Origin: Xenopus tropicalis
Lineage: Eukaryota; Chordata; Amphibia; Anura; Pipidae
Assembly: GCF_000004195.4 (NCBI RefSeq)
Contig: NC_030677.2
Coordinates: forward strand, 41,417,142-41,481,141
DNA length: 64,000 bases
Direction: 5' to 3'
Position numbers and translations under genes: made by a program
Notes under the pieces: generated by a model
The model's database searches: none
What the model was told of the DNA's origin: nothing
Seen by the model: the letters and a program-made list of their open reading frames with translations, nothing else
Part shown: one piece after another, positions 35,225-47,209 of the stretch
How positions within the stretch are numbered: position 1 is the stretch's first letter
Layout: the number at the start of each line of letters is the position of its first letter

Positions 35225-36968
35225 ATACAGTTTATCATGTTTTACACTTCCGCTTTATCAGACAAGAAATTATACATGGTCAGTGTCCTTCTTTGCTAAT
35301 TTTTTGGATAATCTTTAGACCCTGTAAAGTCTGCCCCAGGCAGGCAGGGAAGGAGCCGGCTCAAATCAAAGATGCCATATTGTCCAGCATCTGTTCTTAG
35401 TCGTACAGTATTTGAAGTTTTCCAACAAAGCACAAAGAAATGCCAGCTTTGAAGCTGTCTGCAGAGATAAAAAATATGAGATGATCACCTTTTGTTTGAT
35501 AAAGATTTGCATTCTGATACGTTACCATTGAAATAAACAACTTGCCATCATAGAAAATTAATTAAATCTGTCCAGATAAAATACTTCAACCTAGACTGTG
35601 ATACAATAAACTAAAAAAATCATATTTATTACTCAATAGCAACATTTAAGGCAAACACAAAATATTATTTTGTGGAGAATTGGCAAGTAGGGATGTAGCG
35701 AACCTAAAAAAAAAAGTTCGCGAGCGCGTTTGCGAACTTACGCCAAAAAGCGCAAATATTCGCGAACTTTGTGAACCCCATAGACTTCAATGGGAAGGCG
35801 AACTTTAAAACCTAGAAAAGCCATTTCTGGCCAGAAAACTGATTTTAAATTTGTTTAAAGGGTGCCACGACCTGGACAGGGGCATGCAGGAGGGGGATCA
35901 AGGGCAAAAATGTCTCTAAAAAATACTTTGTTGAAAAAGCGTTGCGTAAAAACGGGCAGACCTAGCGGAAATACGCGGCGTTGTTTGCTATTTCGCGCTA
36001 TTGGCACCATGGAAACGGGATTTGCTTACACCAGTACTAGGCTGAAAAACACCCTGTGTGGTTGTGCGGCGTTTTTTTAGGCTGAGAAAGAACGCGGCAA
36101 ACCCAAATTGCGAACATACGCGGAAAGTTTGCGAACTTGCGCGTTCGCGAACACCTGATGTTCGCGCGAATTAGTTCGCCGGCGAACAGTTCGCTACATC
36201 TCTATTGGCAAGTACTAACATCAAAGAAGCAGCTTTTCCAGACACTACTGCAATGTTAAAGGTATATTCACCACACCCAAAGTGTATTCATGTTCCTGTA
36301 TCCCATAGAAGTATGCTGAATATTTATACCCACATGTTGCATATACAAGCGCCTTTTTTCCCTGCGGCTATCCATAAAGTACTGTTTGTTGTGTCTTAAA
36401 AATCACAAAAATCTAGAATCTCCCATGGTGAAGAGCAAGTGTGCAGAATATATCTTTGACATTACAGTAGTAGTGTCTGGAAAAGCTGCTTCATGATGTT
36501 AGTACTTGCCACTTTTCCCCAAAATAATATTTAGCGCTTGCCTTAAATGTTGTTATTAAGTTTTCATTTGTGATAAATAAGATTTTGAAGTTTATTGTAT
36601 CACGGTATAGGTTAAAGTATTTTATCTTGACAGATTTATTTAATTTCTTTGATGGCAAGTTGTTTATTTCAACGGTAACATATCAGAATGCAAATCTTTA
36701 TTAAACAAAAGGTGATCATCTGATATTTTTATCTCTGCAGACAGCTTCAAAGCTGGCATTTCTTTGTGCTTTGTTGGAAAACTTCAAATACTGTACGACT
36801 AAGAACAGATGCTGGGCAATATGGCATTATTGATTTGAGTCGGCTCCTTCCCTGCCTGCCTGAGGAAGACTTTACAAAGTCTAAAGATTATCCAAAAAAT
36901 TGTAAAATAAAGGACACTGACCATATATAATATCTTGTTTGATAAAATGTGATAAACTGTACAGTATA
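35225..36968. repeat. 1.7-kb inverted duplication with about 530-bp arms
   Basis: The left arm (35225-36280 without the nested hAT) and the right arm (36440-36968) are reverse copies. In the block from GGCAGGGAAGGAGCC to GTCTGCAGAGATA (about 35340-35470 versus the reverse around 36735-36855) I count about four differences in some 125 bases. Outer parts are more diverged. A spacer of about 160 bp lies between. No TSD or known terminal motif is clear, so it may be a foldback element or a plain inverted duplication. Confidence 0.8.
35688..36204. mobile_element. TAGGGATGTAGCGAAC-type hAT MITE nested in the inverted duplication
   Basis: Ends TAGGGATGTAGCGAACC and GTTCGCTACATCTCTA. TTGGCAAG flanks it at 35680-35687 and 36205-36212. 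The opposite arm holds the uninterrupted site (AGTACTTGCCAC on the plus strand near 36500), which shows one 8-bp copy and proves the insertion. The interior is CpG-rich with GCGAAC and GTTCGC motifs. It is a separate family from TAGTGATGAGC. Confidence 0.92.
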
Positions 36969-37978
36969 ATAGTATAGATAAGGATAAAAAGAGGAGGGTA
37001 GTAAATGTAATTTGGTAATATCAGGACAGGCATAACTCAAGCAACATCAGTAGGCAGACCAGATCAAAAATCAAGAAGTTGCCACCAAGGACAAGGGGAA
37101 TGGAAAGTAGCAGGAAACTGGAGCCACTGCAATGTCTGAAACAGGTTCTGGAACAATGCAGAGTCACATTCAGACAGCAAGTAACCTAAAATGGGCACTG
37201 GCTGACCAGACTACAGGGGGATTTCTGGGCAATGAGCAGCATCTGCAATGTAATAATAATCAGTAAGCTGCAAAGATAGTCTGATCTTCATCTTCATTTG
37301 TCAGAAGTAGAAGCACAATAATAAAGTAAAGTCAGCCATCTGCTTCCCTAGTGGTAAAATAAGACAACTAGAAAGCAGCAAGTCAAGCTCAGGAGGGAGA
37401 CACATCTAGTGTGGATCTCTAATATTTAATTTGATGGAGAGTAAACTTATAAAGCAGTGATGCACAAGGGACTTTACTGAAGCAATTAATTAGCATGACC
37501 TAGAGGGATATCAACTAGAATGAATCTCTCATACAGTTTGCCCCACCATGAAACAATGACATTACTTGCAAATTGCCATAGCTTCAAATAAAATGCAACA
37601 AATTGCTTGAGCAGCAGCATTTGCAAGAATAGTCTCTACCAAAACAAGAAGAAAGTGGTGTTAGAAAATATTTTTTGAGGATAAATTTATTACGTATCTC
37701 CTGTGAAAGTCTTAGGGCCAGATTTCTTAACATTCATATTTTTTTCATTTCCATGAATCAAACTTATTAGAGCAAACAGTCATGTATTTAAATAAGTACC
37801 CTAAAACCACATATTTATTAAGTGTAATCACCATGAAAACCACTCCATCTAAAAGCTGGCAAGGTCATGAAGAAGTCAATGGGAGCTGTCCTTTGCAAAT
37901 TGTAAAATATTTAGTCACTTCTAGGTTTTAGAGGGTTTTTTTTTTTTTACAAGGTCGCTTGTAATGACGCAACAATTC
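36969..37978. other. No feature recognised
   Basis: AT-rich with a T run at about 37938-37949. GGGCCAGATTTCTTAACATT near 37723 resembles one edge of a palindromic MITE. Confidence 0.4.
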
Positions 37979-38560
37979 TTAAAGAGATACTTACACCAGA
38001 AATTAAACCTTTTTTTACATCTATCATAACATTGTTATGCTATTTATAATTTTGCCTTATGCTTTGACATTACCTATCTGATCCCCTATGTTCCTCTATG
38101 AGGGGGCTGCCATATTTGTGCAGCAGCAGTAGTAGTAGTCGGTTATCATTAGACGTGACAACTGACAGATTGAGAATAGTGATGAGCGAATCTGTCCTGT
38201 TTCACTTCCCTGAAAAATTCCCGAAATGATAGGAAAATTTGCGAAACAGCGAAAAATCCACAAAATGTGTTTGTTGCGCGACTTTTTTTATCGCCCTTGT
38301 CTTTTTTGTTGCCCAAGTATTTTTTGGCCGCGACTGTGTCCATTTTGCATGACTAATTTTTCCACAGCAAATTTTCGTGGAAGTTGTGAGAAACAAATCA
38401 CCAATGGCGAAATGTGGAAATTCGCTGTGAATCCATGCCTGGTGAAAAAAATTGCTCAGAAGAATCAGGTTTAGGAACTTCAAGTTACAATTAATTACAG
38501 AAGCAGCCCTATCAGCCAAAAATGACCAACATGACCTGTAGGGAATATTTTTTTTACATT
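37979..38560 (+). mobile_element. T2-type MITE interrupted by a hAT-like MITE
   Basis: Starts TTAAAGAGATACTTACACCA with TCTATCATAACATTGTTATG and CCTATGTTCCTCTATGAGGG, blocks of a common Xenopus T2 element. From 38177 it is broken by a hAT-like copy. CCTATCAGCCAAAAATGAC follows. The right TTAA end is not found, so the end is approximate. Confidence 0.6.
38177..38457 (-). mobile_element. hAT-like MITE, TAGTGATGAGC family, right end lost
   Basis: Starts TAGTGATGAGCGAATCTGTC and keeps GAATCCATGCCTGGTG near the right. It stops at ATTGCTCA without TCACTA. The family match is clear but no duplication can be shown. Confidence 0.75.
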
Positions 38561-40800
38561 AATATTTTGAAGAGTTTTTTTAGTGTCAGAATCACTTAAG
38601 TAAACAAAGATTTGAAAGTATTTGTGTTAATTTTTTTGTATTTGTTCCACAATTTTTTTTCATTTGTGCTTTTATAGTTATATGTTTTCATAAATAAGGA
38701 GACCTTTGTGCTGTTTTTTAAAAAGTAAGTTTAGGTGTGGTAAAAACAAATATGAAAATTACACACATATAAATTTCAATATATATGTCCCTCAAAACTG
38801 CACAAATTCCCATTGTAGCCAGTCTATTTATATTAATCTCTCCAAAGGAAGAAGGAATGGTTTTATAAAACTTAACATATCAGGATAATGTCTTTATCTA
38901 AGTCAGAAAGGTTTTCCCGCCATTTACTATCATTCAGATATGAAAATTTTTTGACTATCGCAAACGAAGTACGAAACTTTCGTATTCAAATAAGCAGAAT
39001 TTTCACGACTTTTCCAAACATCAGAAATTATCGGATTTCATGATTCGGATTTATACTTTGATGAATCTGGTCCATGGTAAAAAAAAAAAAAATCACTAAT
39101 CACTATTGTGAATATTGCAATTAAAATTTCAAAATTTGCCCCAATTTAAGACTTGGGGCATGGAAAACTTGTTGTTTTCCATGCATATTTCAAGACATTT
39201 GAAAAATGTGATTTTCACATTTCGTGGGGACAAAATGCAATAACCCCACATGCCAAAATGCAGAAGATCCAGAAGATAAGCTGCCGGGGTTAAACTTTTG
39301 ATTTTTTTTTTTGTCCCTTTCAAACCTACAAACTCAATGAATTTCGTGATTGCAAAAACTTGAATTGTGAAACATATTTTCAAAAATAAAATGCAGCTGC
39401 AATTACATTCCATAAAAAGGCATTTGCCATGTAAAATGCAATAATGAGGTTGCAACTGTTAATAAAAGTGCCCCTGTCTCATGTTATGTAAGAATGTTGA
39501 TAAACATACAAAATATTTATGTTACAAGAAAGAGTTTAACAACTGCTGGCCAATACATTTTACTTTGACTTAAATTAAAGTCAACACTAAAAAAATAATA
39601 ATAGAGATAGTCTTTTATTATCAATAGCCCAGAATCATATAGATGGAAATGGAGGCATTATTGGATAGATTTGTTAGGCCCTGGGAACAGGTTGGCATTT
39701 ATGCAGTGCCAAGTTTATCAGTTTAATGATGTCCCAGATGCACATACTGAAAGGGAATGTTATTTTATTTATATGATGACAATACAATATCTAAATAAAC
39801 AGATGTTTTTAAACAATGACAATCTGAATGAAAGTGTCAGCCCCACCCTGGCTTTCCATTTTCAAGGAAACATATCCAATTTGAGCCACTTGCATTTATA
39901 TTTTAGTGACAGAAACCTGATAAAAATCATCTTAATGATTCATTACCATTCAATACCATTATGGAATCACTTATCTTTATTAATTTTTTTACTGCAGTCT
40001 TCCAACCATTGATCAATGCGCCTCACTAATACCAGCCTTATATACTGTAGCTATTCTGTTGGGTTTTTATTATTAGATTTGCCAAAGCCGGATTAACTTT
40101 AAGAAGGTCATCTTATTCTTTTCTGTAGTGTGTTGTTTTTGTTGTTGTTATGTTATACTGTATATTCTTCATTTCTGAAGTTTATTCAGATAGTATAGGG
40201 ATGTTTTAAAAGGCAAGGAAAGGCTAAATGTCTCCTTATTTTGGGCCCCTGTATAAGTTTGGTATAAAAATTGTCTGAATTTTTCCCCCCACAGAATGCT
40301 GCAAGTGACAGGAGGACTTGCCCTGACATTAGAGGAGAGGCTGTTTCATGTACAGAATGCTGAAGGAAAGGGTTCACAGTTTCACAGGGTTTCACAGAAA
40401 TATAAACAGGCAAATAGTTTATTAAATTACCTACAGAGAACAATGGTAGCTTCTTTACTGGGCTTTCTATAGTCTTTTGCTACAATACTAGTTTTAAACA
40501 GTTTTCTAAATAAACAGTAATACTGTAGGTGATAGAAGAAACTCATTCCAGGGATAGTTAACCTTTAAAAAACAGTGATAGTTAACCTTTAAAATTACCT
40601 TAATTGGCATTTACTAAGCTATTTTGAGAAAAGTTTTTTTTTTAACTGACAAATTCATAAGTTGAAAGTCCTATGGAGTTAATCAAACACTTTCAAAGGG
40701 AAGTTAATTACACACTTTCAAGGGTAATCCCATCATTTTTTTTTTTTATTTCACATAGTTTCAAGTTCTCCATCCTGAAAACCAAAATAAAATTCACGTA
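38561..40800. other. No gene recognised
   Basis: AT-rich. A short tandem duplication of GATAGTTAACCTTTAAAA occurs at about 40553-40592. Confidence 0.45.
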
Positions 40801-41259
40801 GAGTCCAGAATAGATATGAAGGTTCATTTATAACTTTATTTACACAAATAACATTGAACATAATATAAATTCCAGCCAACAGGCGTATTCATGCTCCGAT
40901 GGCAAGTTAAAGCAGGTAAGCCCCACTCCGTACTACTAGCTCCTGGGACCAAAACCCAAGGAGGCACTGAATCACACTTTATATGAGGAGAATATGAGCC
41001 CCCTTGCCACCTGTTTAGTATTCCCTCTGCTCCCACACTGCTATGACTGAACCACCAAACTTTAACTTCAATAGGGGTGGGAGGGCCAGATGTTACCTCT
41101 GTGCTGCTAAATAGCAAAGAGGAAGGGGAACTCCCTGCAACCGCCTCTTATCCCTTCCCTTGTTGCTCATTCCCCCCTCTGTACAGTTTACCTTAATCCC
41201 TGTCCTCCCTAACTCGGTCAAGGCTCCCCTTTCTTGACCCCTTGGTGTCTGGGCAAGAT

Positions 41260-41330
41260 TTTTGATAAAGGTCCCGGGTGAGGACCAAAACGTCGATCTA
41301 AATAAAATAAGTATTTTTTTTGATGAAATT
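41260..41330 (+). repeat. Retroelement-like motif GGTGAGGACCAAAACGTCGA
   Basis: GATAAAGGTCCCGGGTGAGG followed by ACCAAAACGTCGATCTAAAT and AAAATAAG resembles the GAGGACCGAAACGT motif common near the ends of vertebrate retroelements. The sequence just to its left (40800-41255) has no feature I recognise. An AT dinucleotide run follows at 41356-41374. Confidence 0.3.
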
Positions 41331-41950
41331 TTCCTCGTGTGCATCAGCATTTTTTACATATATATATATATATATCATCTAACTGTTTTTTTGTTCCATT
41401 GGCCGTTCCACTATTCTAGTGCTTCTGTGCATAAAATATACATTGTAACACATAATAAAATGGCATTTTTCTTTTATATATATTCTTGATCAACCATGTA
41501 TTATGCAACCTACCATATAATAAATGTCTATAATATTAACACAGAAAAATAAGTAGTTTTTATCTATGTTAAAGGTAGTTTACAATATAAGGATTCAATA
41601 AGATTCTATATAATATGATTGTCTGTATTTCTGGGTTGTAAAACATCACATAATTAATAAATATACTAAGCTATGATTCTTTAAAGTGGCAGTGCTCAGT
41701 ATTGCACTGGACTTGACGAGACATGGCTATATAATACTGACATGTGTATAGAATTAATCCATAGCATTAAATATGGATGCTCCTTCCCTTACTTTGCTAG
41801 TTCCTAAAGACTTAAGTATTCTGGAAAAAAAAATGGCCTTTGGTACTACGTATAACATACAGAGCAAGCTATTTCACTTGCTATCCTTAGCATATGTAAT
41901 TAGGGGACACTTACATAAGTTATATTAACATGTTTCCTAGCTCTCTTCTA

Positions 41951-42150
41951 CATAGTAACATAGTAAGTTAGGTTGAAAAATGACACACATCCATCAATTT
42001 CAACCTTTTATGTCTATATCAAATCTGCCTAACTGCTAGTTGATCTAGAGGAAGGTGAAAACCCCTGCTGAAGCCTCTCCTAAAAAAAATTCTGACGCCA
42101 AGATGGCCATTGGACTAGTCCCTGGATCAACTTGTATTATGAGGTACTTA
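41951..42150 (+). repeat. CATAGTAACATAGTAAGTTA dispersed repeat, copy 1
   Basis: CATAGTAACATAGTAAGTTA then GGTTGAAAAATGACAC and CTAGTTGATCTAGAGGAAGG. A second copy lies at 60459-60580. This motif is widespread in frog and fish genomes. I cannot place it in a named family. Confidence 0.6.
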
Positions 42151-42201
42151 ACTGTTCTACACAATCCAAATTCTTAATTAATTGAATTCAACCCTAGCAG
42201 G

Positions 42202-42532
42202 TACAGGTATGGGATCCGTTATCCGGAAACCCGTTATCCAGAAAGTTCCGAATTACGGAAAGGTCATCTCCCATAGACTCCATTATAAGCAAATAATTCT
42301 AATTTTTATAAATGGTTTCCTTTTTCTCTGTAATAATAAAACAGTACCTTGTACTTGATCCCAACTAAGATATAATTAATCCTTATTGGGGGCAAAACAA
42401 TCCTATTGGATTTATTCAATTCTTAAATGATTTTTAACAGACTTAAGTTATGGAGATCCAAATTACAGAAAGATCCCTTATCCGGAAAACCCCAGGTCCC
42501 GAGAATTCTGGATAACAGGTCCCATACCTGTA
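42202..42532 (+). mobile_element. ATCCGGATAA-type MITE, complete (reference copy)
   Basis: Ends TACAGGTATGGGATCCGTTA and GGTCCCATACCTGTA, inverted for about 15 bp. Next come TATCCGGAAACCCGTTATCC and later CTTATCCGGAAAACCCCAGG. A TA lies at each end. No coding sequence. Other copies: 4738, 7804, 10398, 20411, 43757, 51108. Confidence 0.85.
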
Positions 42533-43156
42533 CTGTACACGTAGAATGCAGAACTGGTGCTAAAGCCTTTGTGTGACTTAGCTCTCTAGGAACATAGTAA
42601 ATACATGAGTTCCACTAAATATAAAAAGAGACAGTATACTTTCTCATGATCAAGAAGTGAGTTGCTTCAGATATGACGTGGGTATATATTACAATGCTAT
42701 ACCTTTCGAAACTAAAGCTTTACAGAGGCTAAAGATGCTTTGTACTGTTTTCACAATATCAGATAAATGCAATACAACATATTTTTCTTTATATAATCTA
42801 AACCCTACTGTTGGGTTAAAATGTAACTTTTTTATTTTTGCCTGTTATTTAGCAATCAATAAACAATCTTCCTGAAAGCATGGTTTCTGCACCCGCTCAA
42901 ATCTTACTGCATGTTTGCCTAATTAATAATTGATTTAACATTGTAACTGCAACTAAGGAACACATCAGTATATGCTCTCTGGATTTCACTAAGATGTTGT
43001 TAGCCCATCAAATGCCCTAGATGGATGTTGCTAGTGTTTAATACAGTTTTGTTACTAGGAACAATTTATATTTCATACTCAAATGTTTTCCATATAAATA
43101 ACTAAGCAAGCATTCACATGTTTAAAAATGAGTTTATTCGAATGATAAACTTAGAT

Positions 43157-43301
43157 TTTAGATTGTAAGAGCTCTTGAGCAGGTCCCTCTCTACCCCTTG
43201 TATCAGTTATCACTCATATTTTGTATGTAATATGTATGTTTGGTGTAAACACCAATTTTTTGCACAGGGCTGCAGAATGTGTTGTTGCTTCATAAATAAG
43301 T

Positions 43302-43343
<42 letters not shown>
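43157..43343 (+). repeat. Non-LTR-like tail repeat ending in (TAA)n
   Basis: GATTGTAAGAGCTCTTGAGC, CAGGTCCCTCTCTACCCC, then TGCACAGGGCTGCAGAATGT and an array of TAA from about 43303 to 43343. The order of blocks and the simple-repeat tail fit a 5'-truncated non-LTR retrotransposon or SINE of the kind common in Xenopus. The 89-residue open frame here simply reads the array. Confidence 0.6.
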
Positions 43344-43756
43344 TAATACAAACGGCCCATTTACTAATTTTTCAGGTCAGGAAAAAAAATGTGTGCACCA
43401 AAAAAAGTGTCAAAACTTGTATGACTTTGTTTGTCAAATGCTAGATTATTTAAGAAAAAACTGAATAGTGCAGAATATATATAAATATAGCAGAATATTG
43501 CCACATGCATTTTTTCACAGAAAAAAAGTTGCACACCTTGCACAAGTTGCCTGCACCTGAAATATGTTACTCCATTCATTTTCAATGAGGCTGAAAAAAA
43601 TGGGAAAATAAATAAAGTTGTTCCCCTTGACATTTTTTTTTAACCCTGCCAGCTATTATTTGCTGAGTTTCTTCTTCTGAAGTGTATTTAGAGTATTCTG
43701 AGTATAGTTATATTCATTTTTTCTCTAATTGTAAAAAAACAAGGACAAAAACAATA

Positions 43757-44065
43757 TACAGGTATAGGACACATTATCCAGATTGCTCGGGACCAAGGGT
43801 ATTCCGGATAAGGGGGCTTTCCGTAATTTGGATCTCCATACCTTAAGTCTGCTAAAAAATCAATAAAACATTAATTAAACTTAATAGGATTGTTTTGCAT
43901 CCAATAAGGATTATTTATATCTTAGTTGGGATCAATGACAAGGTACTGTTTTATTACTACAGAGAAAAAGGAAATCCATTTTAAAATTCTGAATTATTTG
44001 ATTAAAATGGAGTCTATGGAGCTTTCTGGATAACGGGTTTCCAGATAAGGGATCCTTTACCTGTA
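43757..44065 (-). mobile_element. ATCCGGATAA-type MITE, complete, reverse orientation
   Basis: Ends TACAGGTATAGGACAC and GATCCTTTACCTGTA. GGATCTCCATACCTTAAGTC, AACTTAATAGGATTGTTTTG and AGATATAA-type blocks run in the reverse order of 42202-42532. A TA is present at each end. Confidence 0.85.
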
Positions 44066-44999
44066 TTGCTAAATTGGCCCCCTAGAGTACTATCAATATG
44101 AGACTGGCTGACCCAACATGTAGTAGTGGCTTCTCTAACAAAGGGTGGTTGTATACATTTCCCACAAAAAGTTTTACAAAATTTCGGTGGGTTCAGGCAT
44201 TTAAGAAATATTCCACTCCATGGTGATTTTTTTCTCATGTAAACAGTCAGCAGACTACTGCAAGTTCAAGTACCCTCCCTCCAAAAGCAAATGGCAGCAT
44301 GTAAACTCTAAGAATATTTTTAACCTAACTTTGATGTGGATATTTAGCATTTTAACTATGTTACTGCTTTATTATTTTTTGTGCATTTTACTGTTTCTCT
44401 AGCCTATAGACACAGTTGTTGCTATGTTTACTGAGTTCAGTTTTTGGTACCAGTTCCCTTTTGGGGGAGGGTTCCTATTCACTTTTACTAGTCAGTTTGT
44501 CTTCCTTGAGGAAGGTCACCATGAAATGATTGAATAGGATTTTCCTTAAATACATTTATCAGCTCCCATATAAAATTCAAAAAAGTTCTCAAACACAAGC
44601 ACTCATAGACGAGGTATAGTTCAACAATGGTGCTAGCAGTAAACAGAAATCGGTATATTATAGAAAAAAAAACCAGCTAACATCTGCACTCAAAACACAT
44701 TATCATTCATCCATTAGACAATAAACCTAATCATGTCTTATTGCTTTCACAGTTATACAAAAGAACAAAAAGCATAATCACTTTAACAAACATGTAAGGC
44801 TTAACCCCCCGGGGCGTGCAGTCCTTTAACATTGCACCCTTACCTTGAACCTGTGACCAACTTCCTCCACCCATTTCACTAGCTGTGCCATGTGCCAAGA
44901 CTCCTTCCGGCCCAAGTGCCCATCAATATGGTGTATGGAGTTAGAGTCACCTGGTGCATTAATAAGATGCATAGGTCACATGTCCACCCACAACCAGCT
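44066..44999. other. No gene recognised; possible flank of the retroelement remnant
   Basis: CTTGAGGAAGGTCACCATGA near 44503 recalls the GAGGAMG...CGAAA-type motifs of frog retroelements. It may be part of the same decayed element as 45000-45950, but this is a guess. Confidence 0.3.
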
Positions 45000-45950
45000 A
45001 TATACACTCCCATTCTAAAACCTTAAATATTAACCCATTAAAGTGCAGTAAAAAAGAACTCATTAGGCAACTCATCATTTCACATATCGTTTACCAATTT
45101 ATATGGAGAATGAAAGGTACCCTTTATACCAACTCTAGAAAATAAAACAATTTATAACCTCTATTAAGACCCTTTGGCTATAAACTACAATCTTTTTATT
45201 TACCAAACCTTTTCATGTATACAATCTACAGTTTTCTTACTTGGGCAAAAGATAGGGTCCAAATTTGGACAGAAAAGAATATTAGTCTGTTACTTTCATC
45301 TGCTTATCCTCTATGGTTATATTTATGGCAGCATCCTTCTATTTTGCGCTATATACACCCAAAGAATGGAAATGTACCATTTCTTTTCTAACCAAACAAA
45401 GTTGATTGTATTTTGACCATTTCCTGGGCAAGACTCCTGCAAAATCCACCAGTTTTTTCTACAATATGAACTATCAAGTCACTGAACTTATTACACATCA
45501 CTATTAGTAACATTCTCCTCCCAGTATGATTCACTTTCTGGGGTACTGTTTTTGACTAAAGTGTCTAATTTTCTGCTGTATCAAGGACTGGGGATACCCC
45601 CTTTTAAGAAATGTATTAGCTATCTTACATAATCTCACTTTTTTAATGAAATCTTTAACTATCCTGTGCCTGGCCAATTTACTACCTGGTAATGCCTGCT
45701 TAACATGTAATGGGTGACACAAACCTAAGAAGGGACCTATCAAAGGATATATAAATATACATATACAGTCCTTAAGGGTACACTCAACAGTCAGTGCCTG
45801 GGTGCTAAATATAAAATATAAAAAGCAGTTTTGGCAATGAAAACAGGAGTATTGCCTTAACAGTACCAAATACATAATAATAAGGAATAGCATATGCGTG
45901 ACTAGAATTTTTAAAACAATGCCGAAAATAAAGGAAAGCAGCAAAATAAG
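45000..45950 (-). pseudogene. Decayed reverse-transcriptase C-terminal remnant (Penelope-like or similar)
   Basis: The minus-strand frame at 45531-45944 contains HPLHVKQALPGSKLARHRIV followed 25 residues later by FLKRGYPQSLIQQ. A His-Pro, then alanine-leucine-proline, arginine-rich, then RGYP order is typical of the end of reverse transcriptases in Penelope-like and some other frog retroelements. After a stop, another frame gives WWILQESCPGN, which fits the next conserved stretch of such proteins. Stops and frame changes are frequent, and no catalytic aspartate motif or GIY-YIG nuclease is seen. The left boundary and class are uncertain. Confidence 0.4.
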
Positions 45951-46658
45951 TTGAAATTGCTCATTCCCCTCCTTACTTTATCCGCTGCTTCAGATGGTCC
46001 CATGTGCATATTGTAATATGTATTTTAAGTGAATAAAATGAACATGCTTTAATATACGGAAAAATGAATCAAGGGGTGAAAATAAAGGGATCCTGTGCAA
46101 AACGAAGTGTTTCAACTGAAGCCTGAGTGATTGAATTTGAAATTACAGTAGAAAGAAAATGTGACCTTACTATAATGAGAGTGGCACATGCCCTGCAGAA
46201 ACAGATAAGATCAGAGGAACGGTTCTTTCCAAACACACATTGTACTCCTTTTATAAAAGGTCTGTCTGACCTGATCTGACTTATGATGTTTTATGTTTTG
46301 CTGTCTGAAAGGTGCTTCTCTTTCTTTTAAAGCAAAGGACACTGATAAATCAATCTATAAGTCAGATAGTTTTTTCTAAATAAGTTGTTTATATGGTCTG
46401 TTTTCCAAAGTTAGCCTCGCTTTGAAAGGTTTATTTCATACTGGTGCTATTCAATCAGTAGTCTATAAAAAATGCAGTCAGTTTTCCTCAGGTCCATGAT
46501 CCTGACCAGAGTTCTTTCCCTTCATGCAGTTTTCATGTCACACAGAAAATTGGAAAACTATGAGGAATGAACAAAGGTGTCTCATCATGTACTTTCTCAA
46601 TAATGGAATGATCCGTGTTTTCACATGGCCAATAAATATCTTTCATCCCTATCATTTT
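45951..46658. other. No feature recognised
   Basis: AT-rich. No reverse-transcriptase motif upstream of the remnant was recognised. Confidence 0.4.
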
Positions 46659-47209
46659 TTAAGGAATACTGTCATGGGAAAACAGGTTTTTTTCAAAACA
46701 CACCAGTTAATAGAGCTTCTCCTTCAGAATCCTGCATTGAAATCTGTTTTTCAAAAACACAATTATTTTTAATTTTTAAAATTTCACATGGGGCTAGCAA
46801 TGTACTCTGATAAACTTCAGTCACTCTTTACTGCTGCGCTGCAAGTTGGAGTGATATCACCCCCCTCCCAGCAGCCAATCAGCAGAACAATGGGAAGGGA
46901 GCAAGATAGCAGCTCCCAGTAGATATCAGAATAACACTCAATAGTAAGAAATCCAAGTCCAGCTTGGGACTCCTCCAGTTACATGGGAGTAGGAGAAACA
47001 ATAGGTTAGCTGAAAGCAGTTCTAATGTATAGCACTGGCTTCTCACAATGCACTGAGATGGCGCCTACACACCAATACTACAGCTATAAAAAATATGTGT
47101 GTTGGTTCAAGAATAACATTTTAAATGGTAGAGTGAATTATTTGCTATGTAAACAGTGTAATTTAGAAATAAAAAGTACACCATAAAAATCATGACAGTA
47201 TCCCTTTAA
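46659..47209 (-). mobile_element. T2/Kolobok-type MITE, opposite orientation to 26124
   Basis: Starts TTAAGGAATACTGTCATGGG and ends CATGACAGTATCCCTTTAA. TTAA is at both ends. AAGAATAACATTTTAAATGG and CTCCAGTTACATGGGAGTAG are reverse copies of blocks in 26124-27074. The nested hAT of that element is absent. Confidence 0.85.

Noticed and set aside
40836..41350. Two overlapping minus-strand frames of 85-93 residues in a GC-richer patch
   Set aside because: Contain no motif I recognise; next to a retroelement-like GAGGACCAAAACGT motif, so probably non-coding tail sequence.
43175..43444. Frame with a long Asn run
   Set aside because: Reads the (TAA)n tail as AAT codons.
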